Shown: positions 1-9,189, counted from the first letter of the stretch. The stretch: DNA of 11,340 nucleotides from Auxenochlorella pyrenoidosa (GCA_001430745.1 KQ482041.1:657210-668549), one strand, 5' to 3'. A program made the numbers and translations. The notes: generated by a model not told the origin, from the letters alone.

Positions 1-1984
1 GACTACTATCTCAACCTGGTGGACTGGAGCGCGCAGAACACGCTTGCGGTGGGGCTGGGCACCTGCGTGTACCTCTGGTCGGCCTGCACCTCCAAGGTCA
101 CGCGGCTTGTGGACTTTGGGGAGGGCGGCGCGGTGTGCAGGTGGGCGGCTGGGGGCGCGGGGTGGGGGGCCCAGGGCCTCCCGCGGGTCGGGGCGCGGCG
201 GTGCGCGGTGCGTGGGGCTGGGCAGCGTGCAGGGGAGCGCACCGGGGGATTGCCTCCCCCAGTGCGCGCGCCTTGCCTTGTCGCCACAGGGCGCTGCCCC
301 CGCTCCTTTTCCTGCCACCCAGCCGTGACCGCCCGCCCCCGCCTAACTCCCCCCCCTCGCAGCGTCTCCTGGAGCCAGCGGGGATCCTACCTGTCGATAG
401 GGACGGACAAGGGCGAGGTGCAGATATGGGATGCAACCAAGTGCAAGCGGTGAGCGCCCGCTGTGGGGCCCACTACCTGGCACCGCTGCTTCTGCCGGCG
501 CTGCTGCGCTGCCGCGCTGGGCAAGGAGCCGACTGTGTCTGTGCCGCTTGAGGTTGGCAGGCGTGCGGTGGCATGGGCCGCCCATCTGGCTGGGACCCGA
601 GCCCCCGCCCGCCTGCCACTGCCCCCCCGCGGCTGCCGCAGGATCCGCACGCTGCAGGGGCACAAGCAGCGCGTGGGGTGCATGGCGTGGAACCACCACA
701 CGCTGGCCACGGGGTCGCGCGACCGCGCCATCCTGCTGCGCGACGTGCGCAGCCAGGAGCCGTTTGTGCAGAAGCTGGGGGGGCACCGCTCAGAGGTGAG
801 GCGGGTGCGGGCATCCGGGCTGCCACACTTGCAGCATCAGGATGTGCCTCTGCTGGCTGGCATAGCCGACGACCGGCCAGCCAGTAAGCTTTCCCACATG
901 TGCGGCTGCGCCCCTGCCGGCACCTCCCCACATGCGTGCTCCACCCCCACCCCCCCTCCCCCGCCAGGTGTGCGGCCTGCGGTGGTCCCCCGACGACCGC
1001 GAGCTGGCCAGCGGCGGCAACGACAACCAGCTCTTTGTGTGGCACCAGCAGTCGGCGCAGCCGGTGCTGCGCTTCTCGGAGCACCAGGCGGCGGTCAAGG
1101 CGATTGCCTGGTCGCCGCACCAGCACGGCCTGCTGGTCAGCGGCGGCGGCACCGCAGACCGCTGCATACGCTTCTGGAACACAACCACGGGGGCGCCGCT
1201 GCAGTGCATAGACACCGGCTCGCAGGTGAGGGGACAGGGGGTCATAGCCAGCAGCAGGAGGCGCCCAGGTGTGGGGGGCCCAGGCGTGACGATCGATGCG
1301 ATCTGTGACATGTGTGCACTTGATCTCTGTTGAGCGGGTGCTGCTGCTCTGCCTCCAACGTTACCGCCTCGGGCCCCCCCTGCCGTTCCAGGTGTGCAAC
1401 CTGTCGTGGTCCAAGAATGTGAACGAGCTGGTGTCCACGCACGGCTACAGCCAGAACCAGATCATCGTGTGGCGCTACCCCACCATGCAGGTGGGCGGGG
1501 CGGGCTTGGGCCAGCCCTTGGGACGTGGCAGGGCTCAGTGCTGATTGACAGCATGGCCAAACACAGCTGGCGGGTGTGCCCACAGGCTGACAGCTTGCGC
1601 CTGTCGTGCCCGTGAGCCACACCCTCTTGTGTCCCCGCTTGCGCAGAAGCTGGCCACGCTCACGGGGCACACCATGCGCGTGCTGTACCTGGCGGTCTCG
1701 CCCGATGGGCAGACCATCGTCACAGGTGGGTGGGCAGCCAGATGCACGGCCGGTGCCCAGCAAGTGCACCCCCTGCTTGCCTGCGCTCCAGCCTTTGTTG
1801 TCCAGCCACCGAGGGCAGCTTGCGTGTGTCTACAACAGCTGGCCGAACCCCTCACCACCACCTAACCACCGCAGGCGCGGGCGACGAGACGCTGCGCTTC
1901 TGGAACGTGTTTCCGGGGCCCAAGACCCAGGGGACGGGCGGCGACAGCGGCATGGGCTCCATGATGCGAACGCTCATCCGCTGA
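1..1984 (+). CDS. FZR: CDH1/FZR/CCS52-type APC/C activator, C-terminal part (partial at 5' end)
   Basis: This protein activates the anaphase-promoting complex: it recruits D-box and KEN-box substrates such as mitotic cyclins for ubiquitination, driving mitotic exit, G1 maintenance and, in plants, endoreduplication. Exons are <1-140, 363-449, 642-795, 968-1225, 1392-1490, 1647-1725 and 1875-1984. All phases agree and give 308 residues plus TGA. The sequence shows a complete WD40 propeller running from [10 protein letters not shown], through blades ending VYLWSA, VQIWDA, ILLRDV, LFVWHQ, IRFWNT and IIVWRY, to LRFWNVF. The family-typical [15 protein letters not shown] and [16 protein letters not shown] stretches are present. 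RVL (1677-1685) matches the cyclin-binding motif reported for CCS52 proteins, and the protein ends in Ile-Arg, the known IR tail that docks on the TPR subunit CDC27/APC3. The N-terminal C-box would lie left of the window. The match is to Cdh1/CCS52A rather than CDC20; A versus B subtype is not resolved. Introns are 149-222 bp with GTG donors. Confidence 0.95.
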
Positions 1985-2613
1985 GCTGGCCGCAGGCTGG
2001 GCTCAGCCCATCACTTATACCCCCCCAATGGCGCCCTCCCCCCGCCCATGGGCTTCACAAGTACGTCCCCAGCTCCCAGCAGCCCCGTTGGATTTTGGAG
2101 CTGCGCATGCACCTGCTGTCAGCTGCAGCCGGCAGTAGCGGCTCGCTGGCAGCGCGATGCGCAGCTCCAGCCTTGCAAGCGTGTGGACGCGACAGTCTTT
2201 CACCAGTAGCCTCAGCAGGAGCAGCAGCCCTTAAGGTGCGCAGCATGGCAGCAGCGTGAAGCGCGGGCATGACAAGAGTGCCCAGCAGCATGCCGCAGCT
2301 GCCGTCGGAGCAACACTAAGCAGCAATTTTTTTCTTCCTTTCCACCTGTATCCCTTGTCTGCAACCCCCGGTCACCCTTTCATTTCTTGCCCTGTTGCGC
2401 CTGCGGCACACTGCCAGCAGCAGACCCCTTGTGGCTGTGCCAGGAATCCATGTAACGCCTTGACAAGTAACGGCCGAGTGCAGAAAGGTTGCTTGGAGAG
2501 CTCAATGCGCGCTCAAGGAGAGACATGAAATCAAGCTGCGCGTGAGCATGTGCGTTGCACAAGGTAGAGCGAACGCTGCTGAAGATCATTCGTTTGGCTG
2601 TACCCTAACCTAC
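1985..2613. other. Intergenic space between two convergent genes (3' UTRs)
   Basis: This stretch separates the stop codon of the APC/C activator (+) from the stop codon of the sirtuin gene (-). No reading frame in it looks coding. It holds one plus-strand TGTAA at 2451-2455 and no TTACA (a minus-strand TGTAA) that I can find. The 3' UTRs of the two genes therefore probably overlap or abut here. No RNA gene or transposon is visible. Confidence 0.7.
2451..2455 (+). terminator. Candidate TGTAA poly(A) signal of the CDH1/FZR gene
   Basis: TGTAA is the established chlorophyte polyadenylation signal. This copy is on the coding strand about 467 bases after the stop codon and is the only plus-strand copy I noticed before the convergent gene. 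A five-base motif can occur by chance. Confidence 0.45.
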
Positions 2614-5600
2614 TCATGAAGATGCGGGTACCGCTGGTTCTGCTTCTGCTGCCGCCACCGTCGCCACTGCAGCGCCCGTTGTCAAGGGTGGTGGCGGCTC
2701 CTGCTGCTCCTCGCTATCGCGGCTGTCATGCTCCTGCAGCACCACAGCCTGCGGCGACTGCTCCCGCTTGGCAGCAGAATCCACCAGCACGCGGTGCATT
2801 GCCGCTTCGCTGTCATTGCCGCACTGTTGTCCTGTCGCTGCCACCGCTGCTGCTTGCATGCTCTCGGCCTGACCCTGCCCATCCCCCTGGCCCTGTTCCG
2901 ATGGCAGCTGAGCATGCACCAGCGCCTGCAGGGGCTGCTGCTGAAGCTGGTGCTGAGGCTGTGCTTGCAGTGCTGACGCCGCACTCTGCAGGCCGCCCAG
3001 GAGCTGTGCCAGGAGGGGCGTGGCCGCCTGCTGCTGCTGCTGCTGCTCCTGTTGCTGCTGTGCAAGCTGTTGCTGCAGAGCTGCCTGCAGCGTCGCCTGC
3101 AGCGTTGACAGCATGTGAATAGTTTCTTGGTGTTCCTTCTGCTGAGGTGGCTGCTGCACAATATGCTGCTGTTGGTGTGCCTGCTGATGCGCGTGCTGCT
3201 GCTCCTGTTCCTGGGGTGCCTGCTCAGCTCCTGGCTGTTGCTGAGCCGCCAGCTGCTGCACGGCTTGCTGCTGCATGTTCTGCAGCAGGCCAGCCTGCGC
3301 AGCTGCAGCCGCCGCGCTGCCGGGGAAGCCCACGGCATGGAGAAGTGCCGCTGGCATTGGCAGCTGCGGCAGTGCTGCCTGCAGCGGCGTCGGCAGCACC
3401 GGCAGGGGCGGCAGCGGCAGCACCGCCTGCGGAAGGCTGCCCTCAAGTGCCCCATGAACTAAAGATTCTTGCTTAACCAAAGGCTGCTGCCCAGCCAGCA
3501 CAGCCACTGCTGCCGCAAGCATGTTTGGCGGCGGTGCTGCCGCCGTGCCTGTCAGTGCTGCTGCATCGAGGTGGGCCTGCTGTGCATGCCGCGCCTCCTC
3601 CAGCTTTGCCCGGTGGTGTGCTGCGGCTGCGGCTGCGGCACGCGCGCGGTCGACCGCAGCAGCCGCCGCCCCCCCGCCTCCTGGTGTACGCAGCCGGTCG
3701 GCCAGCAAGGGCAGCACCTGAGGAGCCAGGGCAAGATGCAGGGGTTGGCTGAGGGTGCAAAAAGAGCTCTGGATGGCAGTTGGGCTCTACCGCAGGCACT
3801 GGTCGTTGCTGGCACGTCTCAAGCTCCCAGCATGCTAGGCTTGGGTGCGCTGCCCCCTGGCAGAGCGAGCAGACTGCAGGCATGCAAGCCAACAAGCACG
3901 GACGGTGGGGAAGGGCCAGGTGCCTGCCAGAGGGGGCAGCCAAGGGCGGGCAGCCGGGGGCGGGCAGGCGGGGCGCCCACCTCGTCCGACTCTGCCAGCA
4001 CCTCGAGCACCCGCAGCTCGCTCTGGTTGCTCATGGCGGTGCGCAGGTTGAACAGCGCCTCGTCAGAGGGGTTGACCAGCGCCTGCACGCACTGGCCCAG
4101 CCGCCCCGCCTCCTGCAGGGGCACAGGCGGGGCACGCAAGGGCAGGGCAGAGCTGGGCGCCCGCGGGCAAGCTGAGGGGACGGGCACTGGTGGCCCATGC
4201 CCGCCGACCGCCCAGGTTGCGGGCCGGCAGCTGTGTGCTGGGGGGCGCTCCTGCGCTGAGCGTCAGACCCTGGCCACCGGCCACCTGGCGCCCCGGCCCC
4301 AGAGGCGTCCAGGCGCGGGGGGCGTCCAGGCACAGGGGGCGTCCAGGCACAGGGGGCGACCTGGCCCTTGGGGCGCGCACCTGTATCCAGCAGCGCGCCT
4401 TGCGGAAGTACATGGTGGATGCCGACTGCTGGAAGGAGATGCCCACCCACAGCACCAGGTCTGCTGCCTTGACGTCCTCCTCCATCAGGTCCATCACGTC
4501 GTCGGGGGTGATGCACTCGGCTGCCGGGGGACCGGGGCGGGGGCACGCGCGCCCGAGTGAGCCGCCACACAGCGCGTTCGCAGGCTGCGCAGTACCAGGC
4601 TGCCGTGCAAGAGGTAGCAACCTGTTGCCATCAGAGCAACCAAGCAGCTTGCCTGTTCTGGGCCCCTTTGCAAAAACCCCAACCCAACAGAGGCCCCACC
4701 CGTGGCAAACGCCCTACCACCCGCCCGCTCCTGGCCCCACCTTCCCCGTCGTCGTACATCATGACCTTGAAGCGCATGAGGCCGCGGCCGCAGCCGGGGG
4801 CGGTGCAGGGCAGCGGCTCGCGGGCGCGGATCTGGCGGGCCAGCGCCGCGCTCATGGGCGCCGTGGCGTGGCACTGGGGGCACACCAGGTAGTGCACGTT
4901 GCCGTGCATCTCCACGGTGACGCCGGCGGTGTTGTGCTCGTGGTGCCAGGTGTCCATGCCCACCTGGCGGGTGGACACAGCGGGGAGGGCGAAGGGGTAT
5001 TAGCACGGCTGCTGGGTCGTCGCGTGGCCAGGCCAAGGAGCGAGGACGCACCCCTGTGGTACGCCTCCCAAGGAATGGGGGGGCGCTGGGTCCACCAGTG
5101 CGTGAGGGCCTGCCCAGCAGCGCGGCCGTGGCAGGCACGCAGCCCCACCTGCTGCGCCAGGCCGTCGATGTTGAGCGTGTAGTGGCGGTGCAGGCGTCCG
5201 GCGTCGTACAGCTGCCGCAGCGCGTGGTGCCCCGCCGCCGGCTCCGCGCTCACTGCCTCGCTGCGCGGCAGTGTCAGATGCAGCGGGCATGCTCAGGGCA
5301 TGCTGCCGGCCAGGACGGACGCAGGCACGCCGCCTGAGGGCGCATCCTCGGCCCCAGCGTGCGCTCCTCCCCCTGCCTGCCTGCCTGCCTGCTGGCCCTC
5401 CACAGCTACACTACCTGTAGATGTCGGCAAAGAAGGCCTGCGCCTCGGGGCGCTGCCGGTCGAAGAAGGCGTAGGTGAACAGCATCTTGCCTGCAGGGAA
5501 GGGGGGGTTGGGCCCGGCAGGGGGCTGTGGGTGCTGCACGTGGGTGCTGCCCTGTTGCAGGGCTGGCAACAGGGCTGCACAGCTGCAGGTCCACGGCTGC

Positions 5601-6306
5601 CTGGCTTGGCTGCTCCCGGGACAACGCCCCAGCCCGCCCCCCCCCACCATCTGCCAGCTTGTACTTCTTCTGCGCGCGCTCGTACAGCCCGCCGCGGGTG
5701 CTGAAGGTGGACATGCCTGCGCAAGAGCATTAGCAGGCAGGAGGGCCGGCACCGTGGGCGCGACCTGTGCCTGTCCCACCAATACGGGCAGGAGCGCAGC
5801 TGCGCACGGTGCCGGCAGGCAGCCTGTGGACGGCCTGGCAATGGGCAGCGCCATGCACAGTGGGGCTGCTCGGGAGCCTGCCGCACCCGAGGAGGCTGAC
5901 AGGCCACTGCCGGAGAACACCACGATCTTCTGCGCCCCTGCCGCCACCTCAAGCAGCTGCTGCAGCGCGGCCCCATCATCATAGCTGCACCACATGGGAG
6001 AACAGCAGGGCAGGACGTGCTTTGAGGCGGGTAGGCAAACCTCCGGTGGCGTCAGCGTTTGCAGGCGCCGCTGGCGGCGGCAGCAGCCAGGCGTGCGCGG
6101 TAGCAGCCCCTGGCAGGGCATGTGTGTTCTGAGCACCGACGTCGAGCCTTGAAGCCCCTTAGAGCGCCAGGAGAGGACCAGATGGGCGGCCACTCCCTGT
6201 GCCTCCCTCACCTGTGGTGCTGCACCTTCCGCTTCCTCAAACGGCGTGGCAGTCCATCGTCTGAATCGTCCGCCACCACCTCTGGGACCCTCGCTCTCAA
6301 CCTCAT
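2614..6306 (-). CDS. Divergent SIR2-family (sirtuin) protein with long Ala/Gln-rich C-terminal tail
   Basis: Sirtuins use NAD+ to remove acyl groups from lysines or to transfer ADP-ribose. Exons, 5' to 3' on the minus strand, are 6306-6212, 5984-5887, 5716-5648, 5490-5415, 5260-5149, 4963-4741, 4520-4381, 4112-3981 and 3717-2614. They total 2049 bases (682 aa) with every phase matching. Residues 20-31 contain a basic cluster (RRLRKRK) resembling a nuclear localisation signal. The SIR2 domain spans roughly 33-315. It contains GSGLSASSGMSTFSTR (57-72), TLNIDGL (141-147), the expected catalytic His170 in HGNVHYLVCPQC, zinc-type cysteines 178, 181, 203 and 208, VGISFQQ (250-256) and LVNPSDEA (283-290). 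Canonical sirtuins have GAGxS...GIPDFR, TQNID and GTS, so several NAD-pocket positions differ. Residues 316-682 are low-complexity and rich in Ala, Gln and Pro, with a possible coiled-coil helix near 340-367. ATG 6306 is the first in-frame ATG after a stop at 6387-6385. A nuclear role is inferred; the enzymatic activity is uncertain. Confidence 0.87.
3028..3060 (-). repeat. CAG/CTG triplet repeat encoding polyglutamine
   Basis: Six uninterrupted CTG units (3028-3045 on the plus strand) are followed by interrupted CTC/CTG/TTG/CTG units. Read on the minus strand in frame, they encode a Gln run broken by one Glu (residues about 535-545) inside the sirtuin tail. Such a tract can vary in length between strains. 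Confidence 0.85.
4304..4354. repeat. 17-bp tandem minisatellite, three copies
   Basis: Units at 4304-4320, 4321-4337 and 4338-4354 each begin GGCGTCCAGGC. The second and third are identical and the first differs at two bases, and a decayed fourth unit begins at 4355. The array lies in the intron between sirtuin exons 7 and 8, close to the donor, so it should not affect the protein. Confidence 0.9.
5372..5391. repeat. (CCTG)5 microsatellite
   Basis: Five perfect CCTG units lie within the sirtuin intron 5261-5414, near its donor side. This is a simple repeat with no evident role. Confidence 0.9.
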
Positions 6307-7162
6307 ATTCAAGCTCGCTCCGCTCTCGCCTGGCTCTGCAGGCGCATTGCCGACATGCAAATAGAAGTGCGTAAATGCCAAGGATCACTTGGATGTGGAG
6401 AATTGCATGAGTTCTTCTCAGCTGCAATCATGGGCGTAGCACCCCCATCGTGGCGGCAATTGCAAGGCATGTGCTCATCCTGCCATCAAGCAGGTGCACA
6501 TAACGCACACATGCCCCAAGCCCAAGCTTGCATTGGATGGGTGTACTTTGATGTGCAAGTGCTGGTGCTGGCGCGTTGCAGCCGCATGCACCAACTTCTC
6601 CCCCCATCTTCAGAATTGCTTCCCACCCATCCCCGTTGCATCCAACTTTACTGACAGGCGGGAGGTGTAAACAGTGCCAGGGGCTGATGAGATAATCAGG
6701 CTGGAAAGTGCCTATGTCAGGCACTCCCACGATGGCGCAGGGATGAGAGTGAGTGAGAGCATGTATTGCAAACCTCATCACGGGGCAGGTATTGTAAGCG
6801 CCTGCTGCCCGAAGGCTGGGCAGCATGGTCAATGCCTCTCGGCTTCTGCTCCGTGATTCGATAATGGAGTTACACACTGTGTTCGAATGCTGTGTCCAGA
6901 GCAAAGCAGGCAACAATGCATGGCCGACGCCGCTGCGGCCGTCTGATTGCGCTGTGCCCATCGCCCAATCAATAGCACCTACATTGCCAGGCATGTCGGG
7001 CCGAGCTGCCTCGATTGAAACTGATACGATCTTGTCTCCTATGCAGCTTGCCAGCATCTCGGCCGTGTCTGCAGCGAGGGAGCACAAGCCTGCACTTGGC
7101 AGCGCTTTCTAAGCCTCGGTCGGCCACGCTTGCCCCCTAAATCCGTCGATTCAAGGCAGACG
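6307..7162. promoter_or_regulatory. Divergent intergenic region with both promoters
   Basis: These 856 bases separate the start codons of the minus-strand sirtuin and the plus-strand F-box-like gene, so both promoters and 5' UTRs should lie here. The sequence is visibly richer in A and T than the flanking genes. CCAAT occurs on the plus strand at 6965-6969 (about 194 bases before the F-box ATG) and on the minus strand at 6536-6532 (about 226 bases before the sirtuin ATG). No convincing TATA box was found. A long minus-strand open frame crosses the region but lacks coding-type codon bias. Assignment as a promoter rests on position only. Confidence 0.55.
6309..6356 (-). promoter_or_regulatory. 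Upstream ORF (15 codons) just before the sirtuin start codon
   Basis: On the minus strand an ATG at 6356-6354 opens a 15-codon frame that closes with TGA at 6311-6309. Two bases later the sirtuin ATG (6306-6304) begins in a different frame. If the transcript starts upstream of 6356, ribosomes would have to leak past or reinitiate after this frame, which usually lowers translation. The transcription start is not known from the sequence. Confidence 0.4.
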
Positions 7163-9021
7163 ATGGCATCGCGACCTGGTTCAGATCCGCCGCTGGCACC
7201 GCCGCCTGCGCTGCCGCCCTTGTGGGGGGCGGTGCTGCACCTGCTCACCCCACTTCTCCAGCACCAGGCGGATCGCAGCGCAGTCCGGCTTGTCTGCCGC
7301 GAGTGGAGAGCAGCAGCAGACAGCGCATGGCAGGCGGCATGCTTCACGTGCCTCAGCCTGCCCGCCGACGCGACCGGCGCGGCCGCTGCTGCTGCCCGCC
7401 TGCTGTCTCCTGGCGCCTTTGTGCTGCCACACCTCAGCGAGCTCGCGCTCGTCGAGCTGCGCAGCTCGGAGCAGCTTCAAGCGCTGCTGCGGCTGCTGTC
7501 GCCCGCCGTGGTGCCCATGCTGCGGCGGCTGGCCCTTTCGGCACCCCTGGCGGTGCGCTTGCAGGACGGTGGCCAGCTGCGCAGCCTGCAGCTGCCCCGC
7601 CTGCAGCACCTGGCCCTGGACGACATTGAGCTGGCGCACGGCCTGGCCAGCCTCACCCACCTGCAGCAACTGACCGGGCTTGCGGTGGGGCTGTCGGCCT
7701 CGCCCTTTGGGCGCCAGCAGGGCCTGACGTGCGCGGCCCCGGCCGGTGTGGGCCACCTCTCCGCGCTGCGCCGCCTGCAGGTGGGTAGGGCGGCGCCAGG
7801 ACTTGGTTGCACTGCTTGGTGCTGGGCGCACTGGTTGGTGGGGGGAGGCATCTGGAGGTGCCCATCCACCTGGCGGGCTCACCTGCTGACGCCCAGCTCT
7901 GCGCTGCCCAACCCTCATGCTCTGCGCGATCGCTCCACCCCTGCGCAGGCGCTGGAGCTGCCTCAGCTGGGCGAGGCGGAGCGGTGCTCCCTCTCGCTGC
8001 TCACCTCGCTGACCCGGCTGGAGTTTGGCGCCGCCGGGCGCGGCGCGGTGGGCCCCTCGCTGCGCACGCTGCGCCACCTGGCGCACCTCCACATCACCCT
8101 GGCCCACGTGCACGAGCACTTCATTGTGATGCACCCGCTGCTCGACTGGGCGGCGCTGCGGCAGCTGGGCAGCCTGCGGCGCCTGGCCATCACCCACCTG
8201 GCCGCCTACTCATTCTTCCCGGCGCCAGAGGCGACCTGGAGCCAGGAGGCGCCGCTGGCAGCCGAGGTGGAGCGCCTGCTGGCAGCGCTGCCGGGCCTGG
8301 AGGCGGTGCAGCTCAGGGTGGGGGGAAGGGGGGGGGGGGGGGGAGGGGGGGGCGCCTGGGCTGCGCTGAGGTGGGCTGGCTGGGGGAACCGGCGCTGGTC
8401 ACGCACGAAAAGCAGGCGGCGCACAGTCGCTGAGGTGTGGCGTGGTGTGCAGCCTGGGGGGCCCCAGCAGGCTGGGCTCCCCACCCGCCTCGCCTGCCTC
8501 CGCCTGCACGCCGTGTCCTCAATGCTGCCCTGCTTGCCAAGCCTCCTGCCGCCCACCCTGCCTGCTGCCCTGGCAGGCTGTCCTTCTGCCGGCTGGCAGA
8601 GGACCAGCTCACGCCCGCTGGGGGGCCGGGAGAAGTCGTCATGGCTGGCGGCCATGCCCCCAGCCCCCCTGGCCCCGACCTGCGCGCCACCGAGGACACA
8701 CCCGCCCACCCTGGCCGCTCTGCGCGCGCCTACCACCGCACCATTGAGCTGGTGCCCCTGCGGCAGCCCGGCCACCGCCGACGGGATGCCTGGTACTCCC
8801 AGTGGTGGCAGGCCTCAACCCAGGATCATCTGGAAGAGGTGGCGTCACTTTCCCTGGCCCTCACCGCGGACAGGGCGGCGCGGGCTGCGGCAGCTGCTGC
8901 CTCGCTGGAGCGCCGGCTGGCGGATGAAACCGAGGTGGCGGGGTGGGCAGCCATCAGGCCGGGCGCGTACCGCACCCATGACACGCTGGTCACCTACTCC
9001 CTCGCCCGCATGGCGCCCTGA
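7163..9021 (+). CDS. Probable F-box-like, leucine-rich protein
   Basis: Exons are 7163-7780, 7949 to about 8317, and 8577-9021. ATG 7163 is the first ATG in a frame open from at least 7130. Near the N-terminus (about residues 17-52), LPPLWGAVLHLL followed by RLVCREWRAAADSAW resembles an F-box, the motif that binds SKP1 in SCF ubiquitin ligases. Residues from about 90 to 329 are leucine-rich, with repeated hLxxLxxLxL spacing (LPHLSELALVEL, MLRRLALS, LPRLQHLALDDIEL, LGSLRRLAITHL, LPGLEAVQL), suggesting degenerate LRRs that would bind a substrate. The last exon encodes about 147 residues with no recognised domain, including YHRTIELVPLRQP and an Ala-rich helix, ending LARMAP. Intron 1 is 168 bp, a multiple of three without stops. 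The exon 2-3 join has a phase problem: acceptor 8576 needs a phase-2 donor, but the obvious donor at 8318 is phase 0. The protein is about 476 residues if the G at the join is counted once. It could be an LRR protein without a true F-box. Confidence 0.6.
8328..8352 (+). repeat. Poly-G tract (G16, A, G8)
   Basis: A run of 16 G, one A and 8 G starts ten bases after the likely donor of F-box gene intron 2. If translated it would give an implausible polyglycine run, so it is more likely intronic. Homopolymers of this length are prone to sequencing and replication error. Confidence 0.85.
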
Positions 9022-9094
9022 AGGAGCACCCTGTTGCCTCGCCCTCATGGCAAAGGAGCGCCCTGACTGCGCTGTGCAGTCGTCCACCGAGTCC

Positions 9095-9099
9095 TGTAA
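9095..9099 (+). terminator. Candidate TGTAA poly(A) signal of the F-box-like gene
   Basis: This TGTAA on the coding strand lies 74 bases past the stop codon at 9021, a plausible distance for a chlorophyte poly(A) signal. Confidence 0.55.
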
Positions 9100-9184
9100 G
9101 CCTTGCCCACAGAGGTCTGTGTGGGGATGCAGCCCAGCACACTCTTCATGAAACAGCATCGCTCCGCCTCTGGGCTGTCTTCTC

Positions 9185-9189
9185 TTACA
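9185..9189 (-). terminator. Candidate TGTAA poly(A) signal of the kinase gene
   Basis: TTACA on the plus strand reads TGTAA on the minus strand. It lies about 680 bases after the kinase stop codon, and no nearer minus-strand copy was noticed. Confidence 0.45.

Noticed and set aside
1..1984. CDC20 rather than CDH1/CCS52
   Set aside because: The [10 protein letters not shown] opening, [31 protein letters not shown] and LRFWNVFP stretches fit the Cdh1/CCS52 branch better than CDC20; the final IR alone would not separate them.
2616..3462. Leucine-rich open frames on the plus strand that look like membrane protein
   Set aside because: They are the antisense of CAG/GCN-rich coding sequence; CTG read the other way gives Leu. 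The minus-strand frame is continuous over the whole exon and joins the sirtuin in phase.
2614..3717. Ala/Gln-rich frame as a separate gene
   Set aside because: It has no ATG near its start, begins exactly at a CAG acceptor in phase 0, and the preceding sirtuin exon ends at a good phase-0 donor.
5372..5391. Short repeats as a CRISPR array or transposon end
   Set aside because: They are simple tandem repeats inside introns with no spacers, no terminal inverted repeats and no transposase frame nearby.
5411..6427. 338-codon frame covering part of the sirtuin gene without introns
   Set aside because: It starts with TTG, reads through several introns, and places exon 1 in the wrong frame. The ATG at 6306 in another frame gives matching phases through all nine exons.
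6428..7087. 219-codon open frame on the minus strand in the divergent intergenic region
   Set aside because: It opens with TTG rather than ATG, its third codon positions are about half A/T, unlike the strongly G/C-ending neighbours, and no domain is recognisable. It is more likely a chance frame across promoter sequence.
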